Assembly: GCA_950295325.1 (NCBI GenBank)
Contig: OX485807.1
Span: forward strand, 28,059,666 to 28,123,665
Direction of reading: 5' to 3'
Length of the DNA: 64,000 nucleotides
Origin: Polytrichum commune
Taxonomy: Eukaryota > Streptophyta > Polytrichopsida > Polytrichales > Polytrichaceae
Part shown: positions 54,861 to 64,000 of the stretch, piece by piece
Position numbering within the stretch: position 1 is the first letter of the stretch
How the letters are laid out: every line of letters begins with the position of its first letter
The notes under the pieces: generated by a model
Database searches by the model: none
What the model saw: the letters and a program-made list of their open reading frames with translations, nothing else
What the model was told of the DNA's origin: nothing
Made by a program: the position numbers and the translations under genes

Positions 54861-56131
54861 TTTAGACTTGCTAGAAGGTTGGTGTTTGAAGAAACTTTTA
54901 GGACGTGAGTTTAGAGGAGAGTGTCAAGGATCCACCTTTACTTAATAACATGCTCTGTCAACCTAAGAAATTTAGATTGTCAATTTCAGAGTATGCTAGC
55001 CCCAGAAACTTCATAACAACCTCTTAACAAAATAAATGGCCCAGCAATCATGGATGTAGCTATCATGTGGAGAGGGCCTAGCAAGACTGTGATGTACAAA
55101 TTGTAGAAGACTGGACTTAAAAAGTACATGCTTTTGGATGAAATTGGACTATGCACTCAAAACAGACACAAATTTCAATTGATGACTCGATTGAGAGGGA
55201 GTTTCATTGCTGAGGTTTTTCTTAAAGCCTACCTAACACCTGCGCAAATCCTGGGTGAATTTTTTTTTAATGTACTGGTTCTTATGTGTGAGCTTCGCAT
55301 GTGTATCGATGCGGACACAGGTCTTCATTCTGCATAGCCATGATGAGGCGAGGCGAGGCGAGGCGAGGTGAATATTAGACATAATTTGACAAGAGATGAT
55401 AATATCACGACTTGGAGGGTTTATTTGGTCAGTACTCTGAATTCAACTCAGAGGGTGTAAATACCTAGTAACATAGATTGAATTGGAAACTACATCAAGG
55501 GTTATTGTAAAGCAGATTTGGGTGAACCAACCCATACACTCGTTCCTTGTTGGATGCCTAAACCCTTGCCTCCAAGGAACCAGTGTATGGGTTGTTTCGC
55601 CCCAGCCTCGTAAAGCCTGAGACAGAAGTTTAAAGCTTCAGGATTCTACTAAGCATGGCCAATCTTCAGGTTCATGGTCCACCTATCCATCTCATTCCAA
55701 ACGAAGGTTGTGAATCTAGAACGGTTGTACTGCAAAGTGTTAAAAAGGTGTTAGACCTAGAGTGCTAAATTGACTTGTAGAAGGTGTGGTGATTGAACTT
55801 TTTGAATGTGCAGGTGAAAAGACTCTCTAGGGAAAATTGTTTAGGTATGAAAGCTTCAGTTATAGAAGCCTATGGTAGTGTTTTATCATTCCCAAAATAA
55901 TATGTAATTTGCTAATGTTAAAAGTGCAGGTCACATAGATCAACCCAACCCCATGCAACCATGCAACCATATGGAAGCCCATTGCACCATGCATATGAAT
56001 GTGAATAAAACAGGCTACGTGCCTCTATTTCCAAAAGTTTGATGGATGAGCCAATTTTTGAGCCAGTGATTTTTGTACTCATGAAAAGCACATGTGGCAA
56101 GTCCTGAATTTCTTCTACTAGTGCAAGAAAT
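54861..56131. other. intergenic between convergent ENH1-like and CCB4 genes
   Basis: Holds a short (GGCGA)n run at about 55347-55367 and an inverted pair near 55523-55592 (GGGTGAACCAACCCATACAC and GTGTATGGGTTG). No gene is supported. Confidence 0.45.
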
Positions 56132-59100
56132 CTAATGAGAAACTTGACCCTCCAGATTTGATGTAGAGGTATCAACCCATTCTTCTAAAGAGGTATCTAA
56201 TTTCTCTGCAACAGTACCTAACCATGCCTGCACAAGTTCAGTTGACATAAGAATTTGAGATTCATATAAGACGTTTCTATTTTGACTACGTCTACGTGGT
56301 TCCCGTGCAAACATTTCAACTCAAAATGTCTCCTCACAACAAATTGGCCTGCGTAAAAAGAAACTTCATTTCAAAGGATGACAAAGTACCTGGTCTCTAG
56401 ATGTGAACCCACGAATTGTGTCACTTGCAACCACCAACACACCGTCATCACCCAAAGGCTGTAGAATGACTGCCTGCTCACATCCTCAAACCAGAAACAC
56501 CTTCAAGTAAGTCATGTAAGAATTTGCAACCTTAAGGAACACAAGGAATTAGCAGAGAACCTTCAGTCGTCTCACAAACTGGGGAAACAAAAACTTTTGT
56601 GATATGATATTGCACATTTAGAAACTTGAAAGGAATAGGACAATCCTGAATACCAGACCTGTGCATTAGATGGCAGAAATGACAACTCGAATCGCCCAGG
56701 ATAAAGTGCAAGATTTGCAAGATAGGTTTCTGCAATGCACAAACCAACAACCTTCGTCACCAAGGAGTTGTTATGTCCTACTAAAGAGTTAGTAAGTAAA
56801 AGCAATGACACAGCATAATTTCTTGGTCACGAGTTTAGTCCTTACGTTTCCCGGAGCTTTTAAGACCTTTACAAAGTGGTCCATGTAGGAATTTAGTGGC
56901 ATTGACAGAGACTGCAGATCCATCCTCTGAGGCAGCAGCTAAACCTGTTTGCAGTATACAAGTGGTCCGATATAATATAACGAGAGCCTGTGACTGAGTA
57001 GAGCTCCTTATGGCATCCCACACCCTGCCCACACCCAAAGGAAAAATCAGTTGACATAATTATGGTATGAAGATTATTAGCATTTTGGGGCATACCCACT
57101 TGCTAGTTTAGGTAAGAAGGCCTAAATTGGTTACTTATCTTAATTGGACGCCTATATAAGAGTGATGTGTGGTTAAGTGTGCATCTAAGAAGGGACACCA
57201 AAAAGACATTGTGTTTACAAGAGATTGGAAGAGAATCTTCACTCTGATATTCAATAAGATATTTATATCAGCTCCGAGAATTTTGAGGAAAATGGCTATA
57301 GCCCTGAATTGGATACACTAATCATCTCATGCTAATCACGTGTTTCATATACAAGGAGAAGTGAGCTAATCGGAAAAGTAACCAATTAAGAGCCACGTAC
57401 TGTTCAAAGGTTACCACACGACATGATTTGCCCAGTGCATATTTACAGGCAAGAAGCCTTGCCATAAAACCTACGATTTAACAAGGATGTACCATTGCAG
57501 CTCTTGGGCGACAGCAACAGGCAAATTTGAGGCAATGTTGAAGCACTCAACACCTTCCATTTCCACCTATCCAATATCCCCCGATAATCATCATTAAACA
57601 TTGAAGATGCTACAACATTAAAAAACCCATTAATCCGGTCCTTCAAAGGTCCTGATGTGACAAAAATACCTCCTGGTCCTCTCCACACCCAAATAATCCT
57701 CCAAGAAGGAAGTAAGGTAAACTGAGGACATGATGTGCCAATCAATGCTGAAGAAAAATATTGAGGGCCGTGAAGAGGCACGCACCGAAATCACTGGTCT
57801 GGGCTGAATAGATTTCCACACAAGGCCTTGCAACAACACAGTGGCTGCCAATGCCAGAGCCAATACGTCAGACCTCGATTGCGCACTGTCCACCCATCAA
57901 ATCCCCATGCACTGTCAAGGTTCAATTTTCATTGACTTATTTCCTTCTACCTTCTTTTTAGAGTCCATCCCATCCATGCACACCTAAAGTAAGAGATGAC
58001 TCTGATGTTTAACAGATACACTTCAAACATTTCAGGAATGGCACACAAGGGCCATGACACCTTGGAAAGCCATATATGATTGCTTCCTGACTCTTCTGAT
58101 AAATGCACAGTTAAGACAAGATATGTTTCCTGCCACAAGAATTCAACTTTCACAAAAAAGTAGTGTTTGTTTGTAGCAATTTGAAAAAAGATTGGTGGAT
58201 AACATTACTGCTCTTGGTACTAACCTGCTTGCGGCGGCAACAGGAGCAATACCTGCCAAGGATCGGTTTAACAAAATGGCTGCCAGGGAGACAGAGCCCA
58301 AAAACAGAGGCATGCTTCGTACCAATGCATCATTCTCAGATATCCACCCATCTCCACCTCCTTCAACCTTGCTTCTAATCCCCTGGGCAGGCGTTCCAGA
58401 CTAATGACTGATATAGTCAAACAATATACTAAGCATCATGATTTCACAAATTTCTCTTCACTGAACATGGTAGGATTTCAGGTGCATGAGAGGCAATTGT
58501 AATCTCAACTTGAGGTCCCCCAGAGTGCAAGCTTGTCTTGTATGAAAGACCATGAAGCAACCAAAGTCCTCTAAAGGGGGATTGCTCATACGGCTTTCCA
58601 GGACATTAACAAGAGTGAACCAATAGAGTACAGATACACTTCAAACATTTTAGGAATGACACACGACGATGACGACACACGGGAAAGCCATATATGATTT
58701 TAAAAAGGAACAAAATCAAGATACTTACCCCTGTAGCTTGTTTCAGTTGTTGAGAACTGCTCCTTCCAAATTCCCTATCACATAAAGACCTCCCCAGCTG
58801 CTTCCCGCGCAATGACTGCCATCTCCATTGTACTTCTCTGACCTCTGACAACTTCCAACACAATTCTTGTAGCCTTGGAAAGTGATAAAATTGGCACACA
58901 GAATACAAAATCACCATGCCATAACCAACACCTACATTCTGGTCTACATCTGCACAGGCCCAATTTCTGTGTGCATCAATGTGAGCAGAGAAAGAGTCCT
59001 TATGACATCCATAAGGATCAAGAGATTTGTGGATATAGATGGCTCACATTGAACTCTCAATTGAACACAATGCAAGCTCTCTTTGTGAACTGGATAAATC

Positions 59101-59222
59101 CTCAGTACCTGGTTGCCAGAGGGGCTAGCAAGGCCAGGAGAGCCCCTGCATGATGAAACAGCAGGAGCGTTCGGCAGGGAAGAGACTGTGGTTGCCGCTT
59201 GCACTGTACACAATGTTGCCAT
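56132..59222 (-). CDS. CCB4: CCB4, cofactor assembly factor for cytochrome b6f (DUF2930), about 297 aa
   Basis: Exons in transcript order: 59222-59109, 58400-58225, 57885-57786, 57566-57493, 57024-56846, 56729-56659, 56473-56390, 56227-56132. All borders are GT-AG and the frame ends at TAG. Exon 1 encodes a Ser/Ala-rich transit peptide (MATLCTVQAATTVSS). Hallmarks: ENDALVRSMPLFLGSVSLAA, NRSLAGIAPVAA, AQSRSDVLALALAATVLLQG, EGVECFNIASNLP, TYLANLALYPGRFELSFLPS, AVILQPLGDDGVLVV. Two membrane helices lie at about 66-90 and 103-120. In the known CCB (system IV) pathway CCB4 works with CCB1-3 at the thylakoid membrane to attach haem ci to cytochrome b6. Arabidopsis CCB4 is about 313 aa. An optional extra exon between 58970 and 58725 has a good donor (GGG|GTAAGT at about 58725) but no clear homology, so the N-terminal region is less certain. 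Confidence 0.88.
57109..57400 (+). mobile_element. internally deleted 377-bp-family MITE in a CCB4 intron
   Basis: It lies in the intron between CCB4 exons 57566-57493 and 57024-56846. It starts AGGTAAGAAGGCCTAAATTG, has GGACACCAAAAAGACATTGT and GAGAATCTTCACTCTGATAT, and ends CAATTAAGAGCCACGTAC. It lacks about 80 bp of the middle compared with the copies at 32122 and 49081. Confidence 0.75.
58012..58697 (+). repeat. pair of ~69-bp direct repeats flanking CCB4 exon 2
   Basis: ACAGATACACTTCAAACATT followed by TAGGAATG/CAGGAATG and GGAAAGCCATATATGATT occurs at 58012-58080 and 58629-58697. The copies lie in the introns on either side of exon 58400-58225, which could reflect a local duplication or two insertions of one repeat. 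Confidence 0.7.
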
Positions 59223-59296
59223 TGCGAGTCTCCCCTCCCTCCCCACTCACTCCCTGCTAAACAGGAGGTGGCTCGACATTAACCCTTAAAGGATAT

Positions 59297-59626
59297 ATGA
59301 CGACCTCAATGTACGACATATATACAAAATTTCTACGAGCCTCACAAATTATAAATATATTTGGGGGTTTGGAGATTATATTCAGTGAAATATCTTATCT
59401 CAAGGATAGAATAAAAAACATATTCATGTATTCCATTGATGATAAAACACAAAGTATGTATTTGTACCTAAGAGCACTTAGGCTGTGTATTCAAACCTCA
59501 ATCTTGAAAACCATTGAAGGTATTGATCCAATTCAAACAGTGAACTTGAATAACAAGTCAATTGTAGATAGGGTCGCTTTTGACACAATTAGCAAAGAAG
59601 TGAAAGTAGCTCAAAATACAGTTTAA
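59297..59626 (+). CDS. orphan 109-aa reading frame between inverted TTAACCCTTAA repeats
   Basis: An ATG-started frame of 109 codons fills almost all of a ~385-bp segment bounded by TTAACCCTTAA (59279-59289) and TTAAGGGTTAA (59653-59663). The product is Ile/Tyr/Lys-rich (starts MTTSMYDIYTKFLR; contains LRALRLCIQTSILK) and looks alpha-helical, with no motif I recognise. Base composition is more AT-rich than the neighbouring genes. It starts just upstream of CCB4 on the other strand. It may be a gene carried by a small inserted element, or a chance frame. Confidence 0.3.
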   Translation: MTTSMYDIYTKFLRASQIINIFGGLEIIFSEISYLKDRIKNIFMYSIDDKTQSMYLYLRALRLCIQTSILKTIEGIDPIQTVNLNNKSIVDRVAFDTISKEVKVAQNTV

Positions 59627-59663
59627 GTTGCCCAGCCTAGGCCTCTTCGACGTTAAGGGTTAA

Positions 59664-60612
59664 CCGCAATCTCGAAACCTGACTACGTTATCTTTGTTCC
59701 GAGTAAAATATGAAGTTCAAAATTCAAGTCTCAAGTGAGTAGCTGGACTCACCTCTTTGTATCAATTAAAAACGGCTTAGGAAAGTACGATGTTGTTGAT
59801 GAGCTCTTTATCCTGTGAATGTTGTTAATGCTTTGGCACGCACATACTGATCACATTCTTCAAAGGCGGTCGCCATCACTTTCTCCTGCGAAGCCCTAGT
59901 AAAAAAAATTCCACTCTTCCTCTATCGATCCTTTGCAGACGAAGGATTCCGAAGATTTATGAAGACCAAAAAAAACAGCCGAGACGCAACTGATTTCATC
60001 ATTCGTGAGCCTCAGTGACAAGGAATGCAGCGATGGAGGACGGACAGAAGCATACGTAAAGGAAAATTGGGATGATGCCGCTGCAATTCGGAATTGTCAC
60101 CAGCTATGGTGATGTCGATCGCAGTTCTTCCTGCGACTAGACCCGAGCGGCTCGACAGACGATAAGGGCCACCTATTGCCGCGTCGCCCCCTATGGCCGC
60201 GCCACATGAGCCCCCTTCCACCGCTCTTGCCAAACCTGAAGGGGTGTGCGACCCGATTTGGTTGAGGTTAAGGTAACCGTGCCTTAAATGGTCAGTTTTT
60301 CTTGTTTGCTATGAATTTGCACTTGCAATCAAGAGCTTTAATTTTTTGTGAAACTATACTACAAATGTAGCTATGGCCTTTAGAAACATTTCCCAAGTTC
60401 GGAGCTCTTCTCTAGGTATTATGATTTACCAAAGTGCAAAGTGATAGCAGGATTTGGTAACCATATAAGTCCCCCTTGCTTGCTCGTTGAGTGACCCTAT
60501 GATGGTTACCCTCTAGATTGTGTTTTGGACCCAATCGGTCTATAAGTAGACCACAAAGCCCAACTTTAGAGGCAACCATGTATGTCTATAATGGTTGCCA
60601 ACATTGTCCCAG
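59664..60612. other. intergenic, no gene recognised
   Basis: A GC-richer patch (60015-60240) encodes only short Gly/Ala/Arg-rich frames. No RNA gene or transposon end is clear. Confidence 0.4.
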
Positions 60613-61331
60613 CCATGGGGGGTGAACTTTTCATACCACACACGAACTAATGTGCGTGTAAAAAGGGATATAATTTGAGGCATTAGCGTATAAAGTGTAC
60701 ATAAGGGAGAGGTACTGATATTCTCTAGTGTGTACATTTTGAAAGGTTATTAATGGTTTTGAAGGTAAGGTAGATGTACAAAAGGGGGCCCTAAGGTTTA
60801 GAGAAAAATTTGGCAATAGATGTATTAGTTTCATCCAATTGACATTTTCATTCATTGTTGTCATATGGTAGTAGTCCTCAATGGTTCCCTTGCCCATTCT
60901 TGTTAGGGTTTGCATTTGGGTAAAAGAACAAGCTAAAGGCTCTTAGAGTGCTCATGGGTTCCCTTGAGATTTTCTCTCTGGATTGTGACTAAATTATTGT
61001 GTTTTTGTCTTTGTTTGTTTGATGCAATCGTTGAGTTACATGCTATGGATGGAAAATGTTCCATGATCTTCTCCTTAGAAAGTGAACATGGATTCTACAT
61101 TAATATAAAGGCATATTTGATTCGTGATGTATATTTTTTGTATATAGTGGAGTCGTTTAATGTATTTAATTGAAAAGCTTAGTAAAATTATACAAGTTCA
61201 TATTCTAGCCTGCCCATTAGTATGTACACATTTGGTTTTCTCTATAAACTTCTCATATATAGGGGATATGGTTTTATATTGACCCATGCACGTCTTTTAT
61301 GTAATAAAGAGTCCACCTCCTGGGGTCCCAA
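60613..61331 (+). repeat. ~740-bp dispersed repeat, copy 2
   Basis: Colinear with 17298-18041 in the same orientation; the landmark words are listed under that copy. It contains an AAGGTAAGGTAGATGTACAAA word that also appears near 46282. Neither copy is coding. Confidence 0.75.
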
Positions 61332-62248
61332 CCTTGACCAGGCATATTTGACTTAACTAGCCAAATTAGGAGGTTATGGTTGTGAAGGTTTTGTGCACGG
61401 TGGGAAGGTAAGACCTTCATGGGAGGCAACTCACTCCTAATCCTAATTCAGGTAGTGTGAAACCTCTTAACTTGCTCAACATCATTATTCCTTTAATGGC
61501 TACTATAGACCCTCTAAGACCCAAAAATAGGTGACGAATAAGAACACTAACCAAATAAGGTACGTTTACCTCATCATTTTATTATGTTTTTTTAATAATA
61601 AAAAGTTATAACTAAAGAAAGTTAACCACAATCACAACCACAACTACCTTAGTAGCTAGGAGTCAGGGTAGTTCATCACTAGAGCGACGAAATGTATTTT
61701 TATTTGGATGAACACTTCAAAAGGCTTGTTTGAAAAGAAAGAAAAATCAAGAATTTCATCATCAATTTATGAAAGGTATTGGAAATATGAATGTTGTCAT
61801 GTTAAAATGATGGAGATGGCATGACTTTGCACAAAATTTGTTGCAATTAAGTCAAGGTTTAAGTTTCTAGGAATTCATCACCATGACTCCAAGATTTTGC
61901 ATATTTTCATAATCCATAATCATGGGTACCTTCCCTTTTGCCATCACTGAGCTCCACCAGTGACTAGGAGTGCTCCACATTGTTTCATATGTATAAGAGA
62001 CCTTGCATGCCGTGGTTCATCTATTAAAAATGATCGACTCATTGAAGAAAAGGTGTAGCCTTATGAGGCTGAGTGTTGTTATGAAGGCATAGGTGACACA
62101 TATACTTCTAGCAAAAGTTGAGTCCAACGTAACTAGAATGTTGGGCTAACGGCTAGTAAGTGAGGTATTCTTCATCTATATATTCTAAGTGTCTATGGGA
62201 CATATAAACTTGATGCTTTAGACTTGCAAGAGTATCTTCAAGCCTTTA
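61332..62248. other. intergenic, no gene recognised
   Basis: AT-rich, with only short chance frames on both strands. Confidence 0.4.
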
Positions 62249-62639
62249 GGTCTGGTTCACACAAGGTCCCAAGTCCAAAGTCCTAGTTCACTTGAGGTCA
62301 ATCCATGCAATCTCAGCCATTGAGAGCTAGAAGTTGGGACTTATCACTTCACACAGGTCCCAAGTCCTTAGTCCCAAGTATGACGTGGATGCTTGCATGG
62401 CAACACTTTTTGGTGATGAGCCTCACGCTTGTGTCGAGAGTTGGGTCAAGCAATAAGTGGGACTTGTTTTGGGGTATTGGCTAGGGGGTAAAAGCTAGAC
62501 CCAACTTTCAACACAAGTCTCAAGAATTTTTTTGCATAAAATAATGAAGGTCCTATAAAGAAATTATGATGGGCTCTTGAGGTTCAAAAGTTGGAATTTT
62601 GCCTCCATGTTGGGACTTGGGACCCATATTGATCGGCCC
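62249..62639. mobile_element. 391-bp PIF/Harbinger-like MITE
   Basis: Inverted ends share GGTCCCAAGTCC at positions 17-28 from the left end and in complement near the right end; the outer ends read GGTCTGG and GGGCCGA. The 3-bp duplication TTA flanks it (62246-62248 and 62640-62642). A second internal GGTCCCAAGTCC lies near 62369. It resembles the element at 38577-39154 in end type, but not in interior sequence. Confidence 0.7.
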
Positions 62640-63763
62640 TTAGAGGTGACATTGGTTTGATCCTATCCAAATTCTTCAATCGGTTCGTGGGTTCAATCAT
62701 TACTTTACTATCATTGGATTTTTGTTGGTGTTTGTGGCAATAGCATTTTGATTTTGTATCCAAATGTTGTGCTTAAACCATATTTTTATAACTTCTTATC
62801 CTTATGAAATTTATTACTTTAAGAATATCAAAATCTATTATATTTCCGCATATAGTTATGTGGTGTACAATTCCATCCTACTTTTAACATGCATTTATGC
62901 TTTAGACATTGTGGTAATTACAATTGCATTCATGAGGGTTAGTGGAGTAAAATCTAGAAGCCATGTGAGAAATATTTTAGGGTGCAATTAATACACATGA
63001 GCTAAAATTTATGTATTTTTTAGACATAAAGAAGAGAAATGGACATGTAATATTGGTGAGTATAAGTAAATTATGGGATGTTGTGAGCCCTAAGGATGGT
63101 CTCACATGTTCATTCACCATGAAATAAATATTGGAAAGGGAAAAATTGAGTGATAAGGCCAACCTCCTTCTTAAAAGGAGATAAACTAAAATAAAAAGGT
63201 GCAAGAGCAATTAATGAGTGTGGGAGGAGGGAGTTTTAAAAGGGGAGAGGCCAAGGAAGGAGGCCAAACCCGTCTTTCTTGTCAGGCGGCCCGAAAGATG
63301 TCGGGCAGCACAAGAAAAAAGGAGGAAGTTGGAGGGGTCTCGGGAGGTAGGGTTAGGGAACTCATTATGCAAGAAAAAAAGGAGAGAAAACGGGGGATGG
63401 AGGCGAAAGCCCTGTCTCGATGGGATTTGGTCCACTCAGTGTGTGGAGCAGAGAGGGGATCCGCAACATTGATGAGAATCTAAGGGAGTAGGGAGATAGG
63501 CAATGGTGGTGGTGAAGCGACGGAGAGTGGGGGAGGGGAAGGCGTTGTGGCATGGCGCGGTGAACTGCACCCTTCATGGAGCGTTGCGGAATGAGGGGAA
63601 CTCAACAACCATCACCTCGTGCACAATTCTCTCGCGACACTCTTACAGGGATGTACGCGAAGGTTTTGTAAGCATTGTCTTACTCAAGGGAGGAGCTAAG
63701 TAGTTAGTGAGTGATTTATTTGTCAGTGTTGCGGATCTGGAAGGATGGGTGTTGTCGGAAGTT
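62640..63763. other. intergenic, no gene recognised
   Basis: An AT-rich first half and a purine-rich second half (63200-63560, many GGAGG/GAAAGG words). Overlapping frames in the purine-rich part on both strands reflect composition, not genes. Confidence 0.4.
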
Positions 63764-64000
63764 CACTATAAGAAAATCCTGTTCTTTGTGACGTCAAAAA
63801 AAACGGGAGTGCGCGTTCACTTTGACATGGAGGTTCTTCTCTTGGACGTCACCTAAAATCCGTCATGTCAGACAGGAGAAAAACGCGTCGTGGACATGCG
63901 AAAACATGGGGAATTTCAGCACGTTTTTATGTGACGTCACATAAAACATGGTGTTCCATAGTGTCCACGTGAAGACACGTGGACGCCACCAGCATGCCAC
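63764..64000 (+). mobile_element. left end of a CACTA (En/Spm) transposon, running off the window
   Basis: CACTATAAGAAAATCCTGTT is close to the plant CACTA terminal consensus (CACTACAAGAAAA). Behind it come the closely spaced subterminal motifs expected of this group: GTGACGTCA near 63788, GGACGTCACC near 63833, a perfect 22-bp palindrome centred on TGACGTCA at 63925-63946, and GTCCACGTG/CACGTGGAC pairing across 4 bases at 63963-63984. The other end and any transposase lie outside the window. Confidence 0.7.

Noticed and set aside
58606-58917. 103-residue minus-strand frame as a separate gene
   Set aside because: It lies within the first intron of CCB4 on the same strand; at most an optional exon.
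63199-63703. Several overlapping 60-95-residue frames on both strands
   Set aside because: The purine-rich composition removes stop codons in many frames at once; no motif or conserved start.

Overview
This window looks like nuclear DNA of a green plant. It carries plant-specific nuclear genes with many GT-AG introns, two genes for chloroplast proteins, and dense plant-type transposon debris. The proteins are clearly diverged from the angiosperm versions I know, so a seedless land plant (bryophyte, lycophyte or fern) or another streptophyte seems more likely than a flowering plant. This is inference; the species cannot be fixed from the sequence alone.

Layout. 1-2590 is the 3' part of a non-LTR retrotransposon (RNase H, zinc knuckle and a probable restriction-like endonuclease), broken by two in-frame stops. 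2590-27350 is repeat-rich and has no gene I can support. It holds two or three tRNA-derived SINEs, a decayed transposase, a 104-bp tandem repeat, long hairpins and MITEs. 27348-36322 (+) is a complete 20-exon gene for a PH-START-DUF1336 protein (EDR2-like, 754 aa). 36323-41800 is again repeats, including a clean nested transposon insertion. 41800-43320 holds degenerate tandem copies of the last exon of the next gene. 43324-45726 (-) is an intronless 800-aa coiled-coil protein with a repeated Trp-Lys module. 48655-50676 (-) is ARPC3 of the Arp2/3 complex (175 aa). 51609-54303 (+) is an ENH1-like PDZ-rubredoxin chloroplast protein (274 aa). 56132-59222 (-) is CCB4, needed for cytochrome b6f assembly. 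59250-64000 is repeats, ending in the start of a CACTA element.

How the genes relate. ARPC3 and the ENH1-like gene are divergent, with 932 bp between their start codons. The ENH1-like gene and CCB4 converge and both act in or near thylakoid membranes, but nothing in the sequence shows joint regulation. The clearest pattern is transposon load in introns: one ~377-bp TA-flanked MITE family sits in introns of three of the four intron-containing genes (EDR2-like, ARPC3, CCB4), and the EDR2-like gene also carries a Mutator-like MITE with a perfect 10-bp target duplication. All exon models were read by eye; each joins in frame, but none has transcript support here.
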